Assembly (NCBI GenBank): GCA_020442915.1
Contig: JAGRJD010000020.1
Location: 1-45,766 of the forward strand
Reading direction: 5' to 3'
Source of the DNA: Thiothrix sp.
GTDB lineage: Bacteria > Pseudomonadota > Gammaproteobacteria > Thiotrichales > Thiotrichaceae
Length of the DNA stretch: 45,766 bases
In this document: positions 9,001-15,013 of the stretch, one piece after another
Numbering within the stretch: the stretch's first letter is position 1
Layout of the letters: each line of letters starts with the position of its first letter
Made by a program: the position numbers and the translations under genes
Notes under the pieces: generated by a model
What the model was told of the DNA's origin: nothing
The model's input: only the letters and a program-made list of their open reading frames with translations
Databases searched by the model: none

Positions 9001-11861
9001 AAAAGCGTGATCCGATAAAACCGATGGGTATTTACTTTGTGCGTGTGGTCAACCGCTCGGTGTTTTCAACCCATGCCGGTGTTGGTGGCTATGAGGTGGG
9101 TGTGCAGACTTTCCGTACACAAAAGCTGGATAGTGATACGGTGCCGGTTGCCGTTACCAATGAAGTGGGGGGCAGGTTCCCTGATCAAGTGGACCGGTCA
9201 GCCAACAGCGGTACGGAAAAGCTGAATACGCTCTATGTCGTCGGTACCGATTTCACGCTTTCAGGTGGCGGCTATGCCCAGTCCGTCGCACAGGTCAACA
9301 TTACCGATGCTGACGTATCAGGGGTGGACTTCGGGTTCAACTTCAATACGGTGGTCAATACCAATGGTAACGGCCAGGGTTCATTGGCCCAGTTCCTGAT
9401 CAACAACATCAATCTGGACAACAGCATGCTGAACCAGGACCTGCCGGTCAGCATTGATGGCGACTATGTCACGGGTGACAGTGTGGCGGTATTCATGATT
9501 CCGCCCGCCCTGCTGACCGGATCGGAGGCCATCATCACGCCCACGACCCTGTTGCTGGTGGATAAAGCCCGTACCAAGATCGATGGCCGGCTTCAGGCGT
9601 TGCTCCAGGGCAGCGGAACCATTGTGCTGGATGGTGCCGGGGCCGGTTTCTCCGGTCTGGCGTTTGATGTTGCTGCCGAGGATTCGGTCGCGCGTGAACT
9701 GCTGATCCGGAATTTCGGCGGCTCCGGGCTGGTGATCTATGGCACGGGCAGCAGCGGTGGCCAGGGTATCCAGGTTCTGGATTCTGCCATTCAGGATAAT
9801 GGTGGGTATGGCGTGAGTCTGACCAGTGGAGCCAGAGGCAATCATCTGCTGCGCAACAGTCTGTTCAACAATGGCTGGGCCGGTATCGCCAGTCAGGGCG
9901 ACCGTGATAACACCTTCAGCCAGAACAGCCTGTTCAACAACGGCCAGCTGGGCATTGATCTGGGAGCGGATGGCGTGACAGCCAACAGCAGCTCGGATAT
10001 CTGGCTTGACTATCCGGATGTGACCGGCGGGTCTGTCAGTTCCAATGGCAGCAACCTGCTGGCTTACGACTTTGACCTGAATGTACCGCTGAATGCCAAT
10101 GGCTATCGGGTTGAGTTTTTCAGCAATCCGACCGTTGATCCCAGTGGACATGGTGAGGGCCAGCTGTATCTGGGGTCTATTGACATTGATCCTTCGGGTA
10201 CGGGTCCACAAAACTTCAAGGGTAGTGCAACAGCCCTGCAACCGGTGCCTGAAGATGCCAATATTGCGATGACCCTGATCGAGAAAACCGGCTCCAATAC
10301 ACTGGGAAGCACGTCCGAGTTTTCCGGGGTCCGGAATGGCGGCCTGTCGGTGTGCATGGATGTTCTGGACAGCAGCTCCACCTGGCCTGATGTTACCCTG
10401 CTGGAAAATACCCAGACTGTTTCCTATCTGGAAAGTGTGGATGCCGATGGTAATCCGATTACCTACATCATCAGTGGCGGCGTTGATGGCAGTGCCTTCG
10501 CCATTCTGGACCCGGCCCCCGGTGCCCTGCTGGATTGCAGTACCCTGGTGTTCAAGTCCGATGGTGATGACGATGTCATCGTGACGCGCAGTCTGGGAAC
10601 CTATCGGGCTGCGGGTACGGCGTCCGGCCTGCCAGGTGACTTTGAGCTGCCTCAGGACAGTGGTCTGGACAACGTATACGAACTGACCCTGACCGCCATT
10701 GATGTACACGGTAATTCCGTGACACGCGATCTGAAGGTGACCGTACAGGACGTCAATGAAGTACCGATGATTACCACACCGGCCCATATTGAAGTGCAGG
10801 AAGGTCATCAGACGACGGTTGTTGATGTTCAGTCATGGGATCCTGATGCGGGTGATGTGGAAGGTAGTGGCCTGAGCTATGCCCTCACGGGCGGCAAGGA
10901 TGTCAAACAGTTTGTCATTGATCCGGTCAATGGTGTGCTGCAGTTTGTTCAGGAGCCTGATTTTGAAAATCCGTTGGACAGCAATACCGACAATACCTAT
11001 GACGTGATCGTGACAGTTTATGACGACCAGGGTCTGGCTGGCAGTCGTACCCTGTCAGTGGTGGTGACGGATGACAGCAGCACTGACGGTGTGCAGCTGC
11101 GTGCCCGTGTCCTGCTACAAGGGCCCTATGATGCCACTACCGGTCTGATGGCAGACGATCTGCGTGAAAAAGGCTATCTGCCGGTTTACCAGCCTTATCA
11201 GGTTGCACCCTTTGCCTATCCGGGCAATGAGGCCATCAATCTGGATCTGGCCACCCTTACCGGCCCGGATGCCATCGTCGACTGGTTGCTGCTGGAGCTG
11301 CGTGCGGTGGATAATCCGGACCAGATCGTGGCCAGCAAGGCAGTACTGCTGCAGCGTGATGGTGATCTGGTTGATGCCGGTACGGGTAGCGGTGTTCATG
11401 GTTTCGGCAGCCTTGCGGGAGGCAACTATTATGTGGCCGTCCGGCACCGTAACCATCTGGGTGTCATGACAGCCAGCCCCGTGGCCCTGAATGGAACCGT
11501 GCAGCTGGTGGACTTCAGCCGTCCTGCCCTGGCCGTTGCGGGTACGGACACCCGGCTGGAAAGCACGGATCTGGCCCTGTTGTGGGCGGGTGATATCAAT
11601 CATGACCAGCGGATTGCTGCCATGGGTACCCGCAATGACCTGATGCGGCTGCTGGGTACGGTGTTGACCGGTCCCCGGAACCAGCTTTTCAACAGCAGTT
11701 TCCGTCAGAATGGTTATCTGGATGCTGATATCAACATGGATGGTACGGCCCTGTTTGCCGGCCCCGGCAATGATGCCAACCTTCTGACCGGCAATGTGTT
11801 GATGCACCCTGCCAACAGCGAGTATCAGGGGAACTTCATGATTCAGGGCATGATTCCCTGA
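3..11861 (+). CDS. Giant secreted multidomain adhesin-like protein, 5' end outside the window
   Basis: The frame is open to the left edge with no stop, so the N-terminus and any signal peptide are missing; at least 3950 residues are encoded. Residues are numbered from the first ATG at 15. I see a Cna_B/SdrD-like domain (about 382-530, beginning GVVFEDVNYGGGAG), a beta-helix-like region (about 540-960), an unassigned beta-rich domain (1060-1340), three GEVED-type domains each ending GEVEDYA (from 1344 to about 2180), a DUF11-like domain (about 2580-2690), an L-type lectin-like domain with ADGLAFIL and EFDTFD motifs (about 2700-2930), a second Cna_B-like domain (from about 2936), a second beta-helix-like region (about 3115-3330), two cadherin-like domains (about 3450-3692) and a C-terminal region of unknown function. 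No LPXTG, PEP-CTERM or membrane anchor ends the protein. Known families with this make-up act as extracellular adhesion or matrix proteins; the exact role here is inferred. It is closed by a strong terminator, so it is not in an operon with pdxH. Confidence 0.85.
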   Translation, partial: HAGLMRIHGNGVPDTAINNNAVNLAASTGLTSGDPAVTAAATAMAPAFRVPGLNVMLNRGNMLNHAVTYRAGEEDLYNFPGYQPDYYGRTDQPVKVGVTDADLYDVAGDIFFIYRFGYGVQAYHTDGTLGWEYLARVSAADVNTTIGLYAAANPDNNTIQFFNLDGTRPAVSSLSQVVNDISFTPSGKYLYSVRTAGGGTLGSPAAVTLSRINPATGSILNNMVLPETIPNGWSGYVAFYTETDFYTTAFIGNNNDDRLFKYRLVDAGGNPDPLGTPVLDTSFGAAASPGSLYISSQGSGNAWGSDNWTVDGSGNVYVTGYRGVASVGDYGANITRIGPVGVDVENDYILVDSVGAQGTATGGSNINRVGLDWGVGGNSVNNQLSGVVFEDVNYGGGAGRDQSTSSGIGVNGVTVELYDQSGTFVATTTTANDGTYTFSNLINGGYYVRVVNNTVTSTRAGSDGSERGVQTFRFGGATPEPVTGEVGGRNPAVADTLAYAPGAVLDTGDFTFTGGMIDGQAQSVTPVTVAGSDVTGVDFGFNFDTIVNVNDAGQGSLRQFILNSNRLANTGLAQEGSRKALDNTDEALPAGVETSIFMIPAAQLTGGVAQITLNSSTLPAITGANGAGTLIDATTQTVNIGDTNPGVLGSGGTVGVDALPLPQIQRPEVQLAPVAAGRGYGLVLGAGNSGVRGLAIYGFGTDVNSNGLILVNGAGTNALIEQNILGASATSFTAPPLQGPGSNVNITGSNGMLRNNLIGFSRGNGVRFGSTAWQVYGNEIYANGAGSADNLWGYGATGLVIRGNRIANAASGGFDGLTASSFVNNTVTGNGQAVTSPEDYGVSVVGNGSVFSKNIFFGNLGQGILVYSNVLPTSLNNRISQNRMFNNGKLGIDITNVTDTAGNGVTLNDANDTDAGPNSALNFPQFSSAALVGTDLILQGCAPAGATIELFEADVSPTSTSGVSAGANQLGMTQDYGEGERYLLTLTEGVGEDSVTTPVDCSTLTDTDGNSAVGMSPFQWTVPLPADVVLGDRLTATATRSATGTSEFSPATPVLKYSAPVVRTTPPVYAVCKSTKVEQLDAFQYATATGSGAAGVPSLNYTAPAGSNRFMLVMLSMERDHAPLDARGDNFETDPGVTFPDVTFGGTSLPRLAYSVDSAGATSNFGDAEISRSYYVYGLFDLSIPAGEQLLAVSGINLPASAGDEAILTVATFANVGAFNPSPSTGFIDRNAPFSAELTTSPVHASQPPGTTSADNMLFAFGTSSRPETLTIGAGWNKLVEIPLTNLNGAYATAAGRMNGPFTENDGHTLLIQAIQGVTTAQTASLSSSATNLQSLSLHAYQMVAHGCDYGDAPASYGDAYHSQSWSRRIGAQRGDAETATPTDANAAGDDNSKLDDEDGVTIPPLVVGQSATMDVNVSGTAYLSAWIDWNGDGDFADAGEQVATDLQDADADGTIPISVNVPATAATGQTYARFRWSINTGAAPNGWASYGEVEDYAVRVSNHYQPVLPAQQCEVSAAGWNFNFTTDFTGESSYRLDYAGTGWTYDGDGIPQRSPTQAPDSVLTLGPYDKPAELRNNPISDGRGETWLLVSRFEATPSTPQSILFEDRAGGDHDVFAVIDSAGNVLGRYPASGSDNVNNTSANGSEITLNFTMPADGVVYTHIWVSDFGVGFGYHYASTCRQDYSDSPVDGAALPSGSTAAYGVATHAIVSGVQLGATITNDTSAVENADNASDDGVAIFPVLTKGDTSYSIPAAGISGTGVGTLYAWIDFDGNGRFDSDEFASVAFNNGTSDPLTFGGFGSVTANGSTYARLRLTTDTLTSADAATAAVDGEVEDYAITVNNYYQPALPTKQCEVSATGWNFSFSPDFSGEPDFRLNYAGTGWVYDADGIPRRNMASVPNSVLTLGPKQKPTELRNNPVSDGRGETWLLVSRFEAEPSSTQSITFEDDSQEDHDVFAVIDSAGNVLGRYPVSGSNNVNNTSVDGSEVTLSFIMPADGVVYTHIWLSDFGVEFGNHYADTCRLDYSDAPADGAALPSGATAAYGVATHIINGTKLGAMITDEASAVENADNASDDGVATFPTLSSGSTSYSIPAASLSGTGAGTLYAWIDFDGNGSFDNDEFASVGFNNGASGPLAFSGFGSVTASGNSTYARFRLTTDTLTGTDAATAAGNGEVEDYALTLGATVSCSNPVESVNTDITMATLLAGGTVTLNGVNVSVSTTGRAESFTTDGVIQSGAFLNKDWDVTTSSITYHFSQAISRFEATFDAHHDQERITFSHPASTVINRMNSTGGLAPSIMSQATLINGGLELRSNLTDQNPGTSSEAFGSKATVIWNFPVPTQSLTITVAGSSQGGAVTITSGTVSATNYNGTIIDGAFKFTTCTSSCGAMDLSAISNPVLGNPVPWGNTGITGTFTKIGSGQNVNSCSAYNLGKVNAATVGMGTADQQSPGGIGYRYQLTFSEPVTNLELGLSSLVKTALINTIYGYGEAVRLTFNLEGGGTHTLTSGDVSNLSRVSRSGNSFQATTMQNGSFDVKLPAGVKVLSVVFEAYDTELNPANWFCGSSASNGILLTSVNACVVAAPANPAWAVTKATDSTPSRAGDTLDYTFTLANTGDQPISNIVVSDPRCAATPVLQSGDTLANNILDVGETHIYACTSAGITQAEVDAGVVNNTVTVSGVPASGTLANATDSVATPVVAPLVCVGVPVTTLQGAYVNAGNEYVLTEDQINQKGFVWSVQKIDLALPFDIELAVYLGKNTGINPLTGLDAGADGLAFILQNDPRGVSAEGFYGGGMGVDGAANLSLLGITEQAISPSVTIEFDTFDNSPFQSTGDIVADHTGIYLNGDVYQPDPANTLLAATPIGEVEDGRYHIARFVWDPTTWQLQYYLDGTQLASLNPNLMGHLGGRYVRFGLSAATGASKNEHKACWVKPPTMTAGGYTISGTVFEDIHYGGGAGRDLASAGTPVPNATVELYDAAGNLLATTTTAADGTYRFTELKKRDPIKPMGIYFVRVVNRSVFSTHAGVGGYEVGVQTFRTQKLDSDTVPVAVTNEVGGRFPDQVDRSANSGTEKLNTLYVVGTDFTLSGGGYAQSVAQVNITDADVSGVDFGFNFNTVVNTNGNGQGSLAQFLINNINLDNSMLNQDLPVSIDGDYVTGDSVAVFMIPPALLTGSEAIITPTTLLLVDKARTKIDGRLQALLQGSGTIVLDGAGAGFSGLAFDVAAEDSVARELLIRNFGGSGLVIYGTGSSGGQGIQVLDSAIQDNGGYGVSLTSGARGNHLLRNSLFNNGWAGIASQGDRDNTFSQNSLFNNGQLGIDLGADGVTANSSSDIWLDYPDVTGGSVSSNGSNLLAYDFDLNVPLNANGYRVEFFSNPTVDPSGHGEGQLYLGSIDIDPSGTGPQNFKGSATALQPVPEDANIAMTLIEKTGSNTLGSTSEFSGVRNGGLSVCMDVLDSSSTWPDVTLLENTQTVSYLESVDADGNPITYIISGGVDGSAFAILDPAPGALLDCSTLVFKSDGDDDVIVTRSLGTYRAAGTASGLPGDFELPQDSGLDNVYELTLTAIDVHGNSVTRDLKVTVQDVNEVPMITTPAHIEVQEGHQTTVVDVQSWDPDAGDVEGSGLSYALTGGKDVKQFVIDPVNGVLQFVQEPDFENPLDSNTDNTYDVIVTVYDDQGLAGSRTLSVVVTDDSSTDGVQLRARVLLQGPYDATTGLMADDLREKGYLPVYQPYQVAPFAYPGNEAINLDLATLTGPDAIVDWLLLELRAVDNPDQIVASKAVLLQRDGDLVDAGTGSGVHGFGSLAGGNYYVAVRHRNHLGVMTASPVALNGTVQLVDFSRPALAVAGTDTRLESTDLALLWAGDINHDQRIAAMGTRNDLMRLLGTVLTGPRNQLFNSSFRQNGYLDADINMDGTALFAGPGNDANLLTGNVLMHPANSEYQGNFMIQGMIP
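4515..6551 (+). repeat. Tandem intragenic duplication, period about 1023 bp (341 residues)
   Basis: Two consecutive copies, 4515-5537 and 5538-6551, lie inside the giant gene. Both begin with a YQP-LP-QCEVSA motif, pass through TLGP, RGETWLLVSRFEA, VFAVIDSAGNVLGRYP and MPADGVVYTHIW blocks, and end in GEVEDYA. The protein copies are very similar, with scattered conservative changes, which suggests in-frame duplication followed by drift. The preceding domain (about 4044-4510) has only the GEVED half, so the unit is a beta-sandwich plus a GEVED domain. Confidence 0.85.
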
Positions 11862-11910
11862 CCACCAGGTACAGCCCTCCGTGCGGATGATCGGAGGGCT
11901 TCACAACCGG

Positions 11911-11940
11911 CGGGCCACCTTTTGACGGTGGCCCGTTTTT
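11911..11940 (+). terminator. Rho-independent terminator of the giant gene
   Basis: A 9-bp perfect GC-rich stem (11911-11919 with 11927-11935) is followed at once by five T. A second perfect 9-bp hairpin lies just upstream (11873-11881 with 11892-11900), only 12 bases after the stop codon, giving two stacked hairpins. Confidence 0.9.
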
Positions 11941-12036
11941 GTGTATGGTCTGTGCCGTCATATTCGCTAGAATGGGCATGTATGGCTTTATGACTGGCCA
12001 GTATTGTTTTCAGGTTTGCAAGCCGGGGGATTGATC

Positions 12037-12678
12037 ATGGATGCAGGTTCGATAAGAACTGACTACCTTAAAGACGGACTGGAGCGGGACGGGCTGGAGC
12101 AGGATCCGTTCCGGCAGTTCGAGCGCTGGTTCATCCAGGCGCTGGATGCTGATGTGGCAGAGCCGAATGCCTTGCAGCTGGCGACGGTGGCACCGGATGG
12201 CAGGCCGGGGTTGCGCACGGTGCTGCTCAAGTCGTTTGATGAGCAGGGCTTTGTTTTTTTCACCAACTATGGCAGTCGCAAGGCGAAGCACATGCGCCAG
12301 CAGTCGCAGGTGGCGCTGCTGTTTTTCTGGAAGGAGCTGGAACGTCAGGTTGAAATTGCCGGACTGGCGACTCCGGTAAGCCGTGAGGCGTCGGAGAGCT
12401 ATTTTCACAGCCGCCCGCGTGGCAGTCAGCTGGGTGCCTGGGTTTCGGCGCAGAGCAGCATCATTCCGTCACGTACCGTCCTGGAGGAGCGGCTGGAGCA
12501 GTTGACCGGCCAGTACCAGGATCGGGAGATTCCCCTGCCGGATTTTTGGGGTGGGTATTGTGTCCAGCCGGAGCGTTTTGAATTCTGGCAGGGGCGTCAC
12601 AACCGCCTGCATGACCGTTTTGAATACCGCCTGCAGCCGGGTTCGGATCAATGGGTGATCAATCGCCTGTCACCCTGA
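12037..12678 (+). CDS. pdxH: Pyridoxamine/pyridoxine 5'-phosphate oxidase
   Basis: This FMN enzyme oxidises pyridoxine or pyridoxamine 5'-phosphate to pyridoxal 5'-phosphate, the last step of vitamin B6 synthesis and salvage, in the cytosol. The 213-residue product is close to the 218 residues of E. coli PdxH. Visible family blocks are RPGLRTVLLK, FFTNYGSRKA, the RPRGSQLGAW region, the FWGGY motif and the RLSP C-terminus that matches the usual RLAP ending. The reading frame extends upstream to a TTG at 12004, but the ATG at 12037 has a GGGGGA ribosome site about 7 bases ahead and gives the family length. It stands alone between two terminators. Confidence 0.95.
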   Translation: MDAGSIRTDYLKDGLERDGLEQDPFRQFERWFIQALDADVAEPNALQLATVAPDGRPGLRTVLLKSFDEQGFVFFTNYGSRKAKHMRQQSQVALLFFWKELERQVEIAGLATPVSREASESYFHSRPRGSQLGAWVSAQSSIIPSRTVLEERLEQLTGQYQDREIPLPDFWGGYCVQPERFEFWQGRHNRLHDRFEYRLQPGSDQWVINRLSP

Positions 12679-12748
12679 AGCGGGAACGCAATGCTGGTTC
12701 TGTTGTCGGACTGTAACAACGATTGAAAACCCTGTGGAATTTTTGAGT

Positions 12749-12775
12749 GCCGCTAGCTAAGCTTGGCGGCTTTTT
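12749..12775 (+). terminator. Probable terminator after pdxH
   Basis: The arms GCCGC (12749-12753) and GCGGC (12766-12770) pair, with additional AGC/GCT pairing inside, and are followed by TTTTT. It sits 70 bases after the pdxH stop and just before the ribosome site of the next gene. Confidence 0.65.
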
Positions 12776-12791
12776 GAGGTGAAAAGTTAAC

Positions 12792-13676
12792 GTGATGAGC
12801 ATAATGTCTGTCCGGATACTGCTGGTGGGTCTGATGTTATCCTCGGTTTCGGCCTGTAGTGAGAGTGATTCAGCCACCCCCAAGAGTAATCCATATGATC
12901 TGGGGTTTGTCGCTCAGGAGCTGGTGCGGGAAGGGGGAAGCAACTGTCTGGACCCGCAAGCTGCCCAGAAGCAGGATGGCGCATCCGGGCAGGCAGATGC
13001 CGGTGGCAGCCATGACGAATTGTGCGCCAGAGTGACGTTTTCCTGGCCTGAAATCCGTTCGGCCTCCAGTCCCGAGCTGGCGCTCAAGCTGAATCAGTAT
13101 ATACAGAATGCCTTGCAGAACAGTTTCGAGGATGAGGTGTCGACCACACCTGCAACGGTGCAGGGGCTGGAGGCTTATGCCAATGGCTTCATTGAGAATT
13201 ACAAGCAGGACGGTAATGCCTTCAGCAGTTGGATGCTGGAGCGCAGGATGGAGATTATTTTCACCACCGAGCAGCTGATTTCCTTTGCCTTGAGTGAGGA
13301 TGGTTACACGGGCGGGGCGCACCCTTTCAGTGGCGTGAATTACTCCGTCATCAACCTGCAGACCGGCACCCCGGTTTCACTGGCTGATTTGCTGAATCCC
13401 GGCTTTGAGGCACCCCTGAACGTGGCGGGAGAGAAGGTGTTTCGCCGGGTACGTGATATTCCGGACTCCGAAAGTCTTGATGAGCAGGGATTCTCGTTTG
13501 AAAACAGCGTGTTTGCCCTGAATGACAATTTTGCGGTACTCAAGGAAGGGTTGCGCTTCCGTTTCAACAGTTATGAAGTAGCAGCCTATGCCATGGGGCC
13601 TACTGAACTTCTCCTTCCCTATGAGGATATTCAGGCCCTGATCCGGCCTGATGGGCCGTTGGGCCATGCAGAATAA
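12792..13676 (+). CDS. Lipoprotein with a DUF3298/RsiV-like domain
   Basis: The 294-residue product has a short hydrophobic signal ending in a lipobox (VSAC, Cys22), so it is predicted to be a lipoprotein, probably facing the periplasm. The body resembles the DUF4163/DUF3298 pair of RsiV- and PdaC-like proteins: an amphipathic first half, then YTGGAHPFSGVNYSVINLQ-type and LADLL motifs, ending in LLLPYEDIQALI. RsiV binds lysozyme in Bacillus, but that activity cannot be carried over from motifs alone. The chosen GTG at 12792 has a GAGGTG site 10 bases upstream; ATG at 12795 is an equal alternative. The next gene begins 12 bases after the stop, so the two are probably cotranscribed. Confidence 0.8.
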   Translation: MMSIMSVRILLVGLMLSSVSACSESDSATPKSNPYDLGFVAQELVREGGSNCLDPQAAQKQDGASGQADAGGSHDELCARVTFSWPEIRSASSPELALKLNQYIQNALQNSFEDEVSTTPATVQGLEAYANGFIENYKQDGNAFSSWMLERRMEIIFTTEQLISFALSEDGYTGGAHPFSGVNYSVINLQTGTPVSLADLLNPGFEAPLNVAGEKVFRRVRDIPDSESLDEQGFSFENSVFALNDNFAVLKEGLRFRFNSYEVAAYAMGPTELLLPYEDIQALIRPDGPLGHAE

Positions 13677-13688
13677 CGGGCTGTTATT

Positions 13689-14327
13689 GTGCATTACCTG
13701 AGTGACCCGGAAAAGATTAACACCCAGGTTTGGGAGCGTATCCGTGAGCTGGCTGTACTGGACCGGTTTTCCAGTGAGGAAAAGCAGCTGGTATTGCACC
13801 TGATCCGGGAGTGCGGTGATCCGTCCCTGGCGGAGCGCATTCATTTCAGTCCGAATGCCATTGAGGCCGGAAAAAATGCCCTCAAAAACTATGCCTATAT
13901 CCTTTATGACTATGAAACTGTCCGTTGCGGTCTGGATCAGGCCCTGCTGACGCAGGAGCCCATGAGCTTTGTGAACAAGGCCCTGGTTATTTCTCTGGCC
14001 AAGGCCAACAAACAGACGCGTGCCATGGCCTCCATCAGCCAGTGGAAGAAATACAGCAAAGGTTGCATCGCCCTGTTTGGCAAGTCCGGCTCAGCCTTGT
14101 GCCAGCTGCTGGAGTTGCTGCGGGCCAGGGAAATGGAATCCCCTGCCCTGGTGATTGCCACCAATGCCGGATTTGTGAATGCCGAGGCGTGCAAGCAGGC
14201 CCTGATTGAGGGGTTTGACGAGCTGAAAGTGGAGTTCATTGCCATAGAAGGTACTTACGGAGGTGTCTCCCTCGCTTCCACTGCCATGAATGCACTGCTG
14301 ATGCTGCAACGCGAAACCTACGTCTGA
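13689..14327 (+). CDS. Precorrin-8X methylmutase (CobH/CbiC)-like protein, probably not catalytic
   Basis: The 212-residue length, the MHYL start and the blocks GDPSLAERIHFSPNAIEAG and ILYDYETVRCGL place it in the CobH/CbiC family, which moves the C11 methyl group to C12 to form hydrogenobyrinic or cobyrinic acid. The family motif with the catalytic His usually reads IH-T-T-(A/G)-D; here the aligned stretch is IRECGD, so Arg40 stands where the His should be (a His occurs three residues earlier, at 37). The late G-NAPTAL motif also reads GKSGSAL. No other cobalamin gene is in the window. GTG start, weak ribosome site, 12 bases after the lipoprotein gene. It may be a diverged paralogue with a new role. 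Confidence 0.75.
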   Translation: MHYLSDPEKINTQVWERIRELAVLDRFSSEEKQLVLHLIRECGDPSLAERIHFSPNAIEAGKNALKNYAYILYDYETVRCGLDQALLTQEPMSFVNKALVISLAKANKQTRAMASISQWKKYSKGCIALFGKSGSALCQLLELLRAREMESPALVIATNAGFVNAEACKQALIEGFDELKVEFIAIEGTYGGVSLASTAMNALLMLQRETYV

Positions 14328-14354
14328 GTATCCGGGGTTTCTGTAAAAAGGCGG

Positions 14355-14385
14355 GAGGGGCAGGAAAAACTGCCCCTCTTTTTTT
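14355..14385 (+). terminator. Rho-independent terminator after the CobH-like gene
   Basis: A perfect 9-bp stem (GAGGGGCAG at 14355-14363 with CTGCCCCTC at 14370-14378), a 6-base loop and a run of seven T. It lies 27 bases after the stop codon. Confidence 0.92.
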
Positions 14386-14400
14386 GTTTTCAGCCTGCAC

Positions 14401-14973
14401 TCATTTTGAGCTACGGCGTCTGCCAAACCAGAACAGGCCCAACAGCATGGCAATCAGTCCGAACGGGCCGAAGACCGGTATGTTGCGGTTGCGTGTACTG
14501 ACGAGTGGATTATAGCGTTGATCGGTTTCAAGACCTTCAGCATTGGCTTTGGCAATTTCCTGGCCATCCGTTATGCCATCTCCATCGGTATCGGCAATAA
14601 GCGGGCTGGTGTGATAGCTGTCAACTTCCAGGCCATCAGGCAGGCCGTCACCATCGGTATCCGGGTTGTTGGGGTCGGTTCCCAGCGATGCTTCTTCTGC
14701 ATCACTCAGACCATCCCCATCGCTGTCAAGCCCGGCAATGTTTCTGATGCAGAGGGTGGCACCAGGATAACTGGTACCGCATGCCTCCCCGGATGAGCCG
14801 GCGGCAAGGTTGGAGTTGTCAGTCAGCATGCGCCCGTTGTTGCCGGCCAGACCGCTGGTGGAAATGTTAACTGGTAGATCAACCGTTGCATCAATTGCAA
14901 CGGTATATGATCTATAGCAGTAGTTTGGAGAATTTGAAAGAATAAACTTTACACTGGGCAGGCTTGATATTTT
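14401..14973 (-). pseudogene. C-terminal remnant of a surface protein with calcium-type repeats and an exosortase-like tail
   Basis: The frame is open from 14973, just below an in-frame stop, to 14401, yet its first ATG is at 14829, well inside conserved-looking sequence. The coding-like part upstream of that ATG (for example PNYCYRSYTVAIDATV) has no ATG, GTG or TTG and no signal peptide. Downstream are three thrombospondin-3-like D-x-D-G-D-G repeats and a C-terminal tail of Pro-rich motif (IPVFGPFG), one hydrophobic helix and a GRRR cluster, the layout of IPTL/PEP-CTERM sorting signals processed by exosortases. With only 40 bases between the opening stop and the uvrD stop, the 5' portion has been lost. 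A short expressed protein from ATG 14829 cannot be excluded but would lack an export signal. Confidence 0.7.
14882..14904. repeat. Perfect 9-bp inverted repeat
   Basis: ACCGTTGCA at 14882-14890 and TGCAACGGT at 14896-14904 flank a 5-base centre. It falls in the decayed coding frame, where it reads TVAIDATV, itself nearly palindromic as protein, so it may be coding coincidence rather than an operator. Confidence 0.5.
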
Positions 14974-15013
14974 TCAGATTAATTAATACCCAGGGATGAG
15001 GGTGTGCTTTTTT

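Noticed and set aside
9381..10808. 475-residue minus-strand frame
   Set aside because: Shadow of the giant gene; its composition is Ile/Gln/Gly-rich as expected for antisense of Asn/Asp/Thr-rich sequence.
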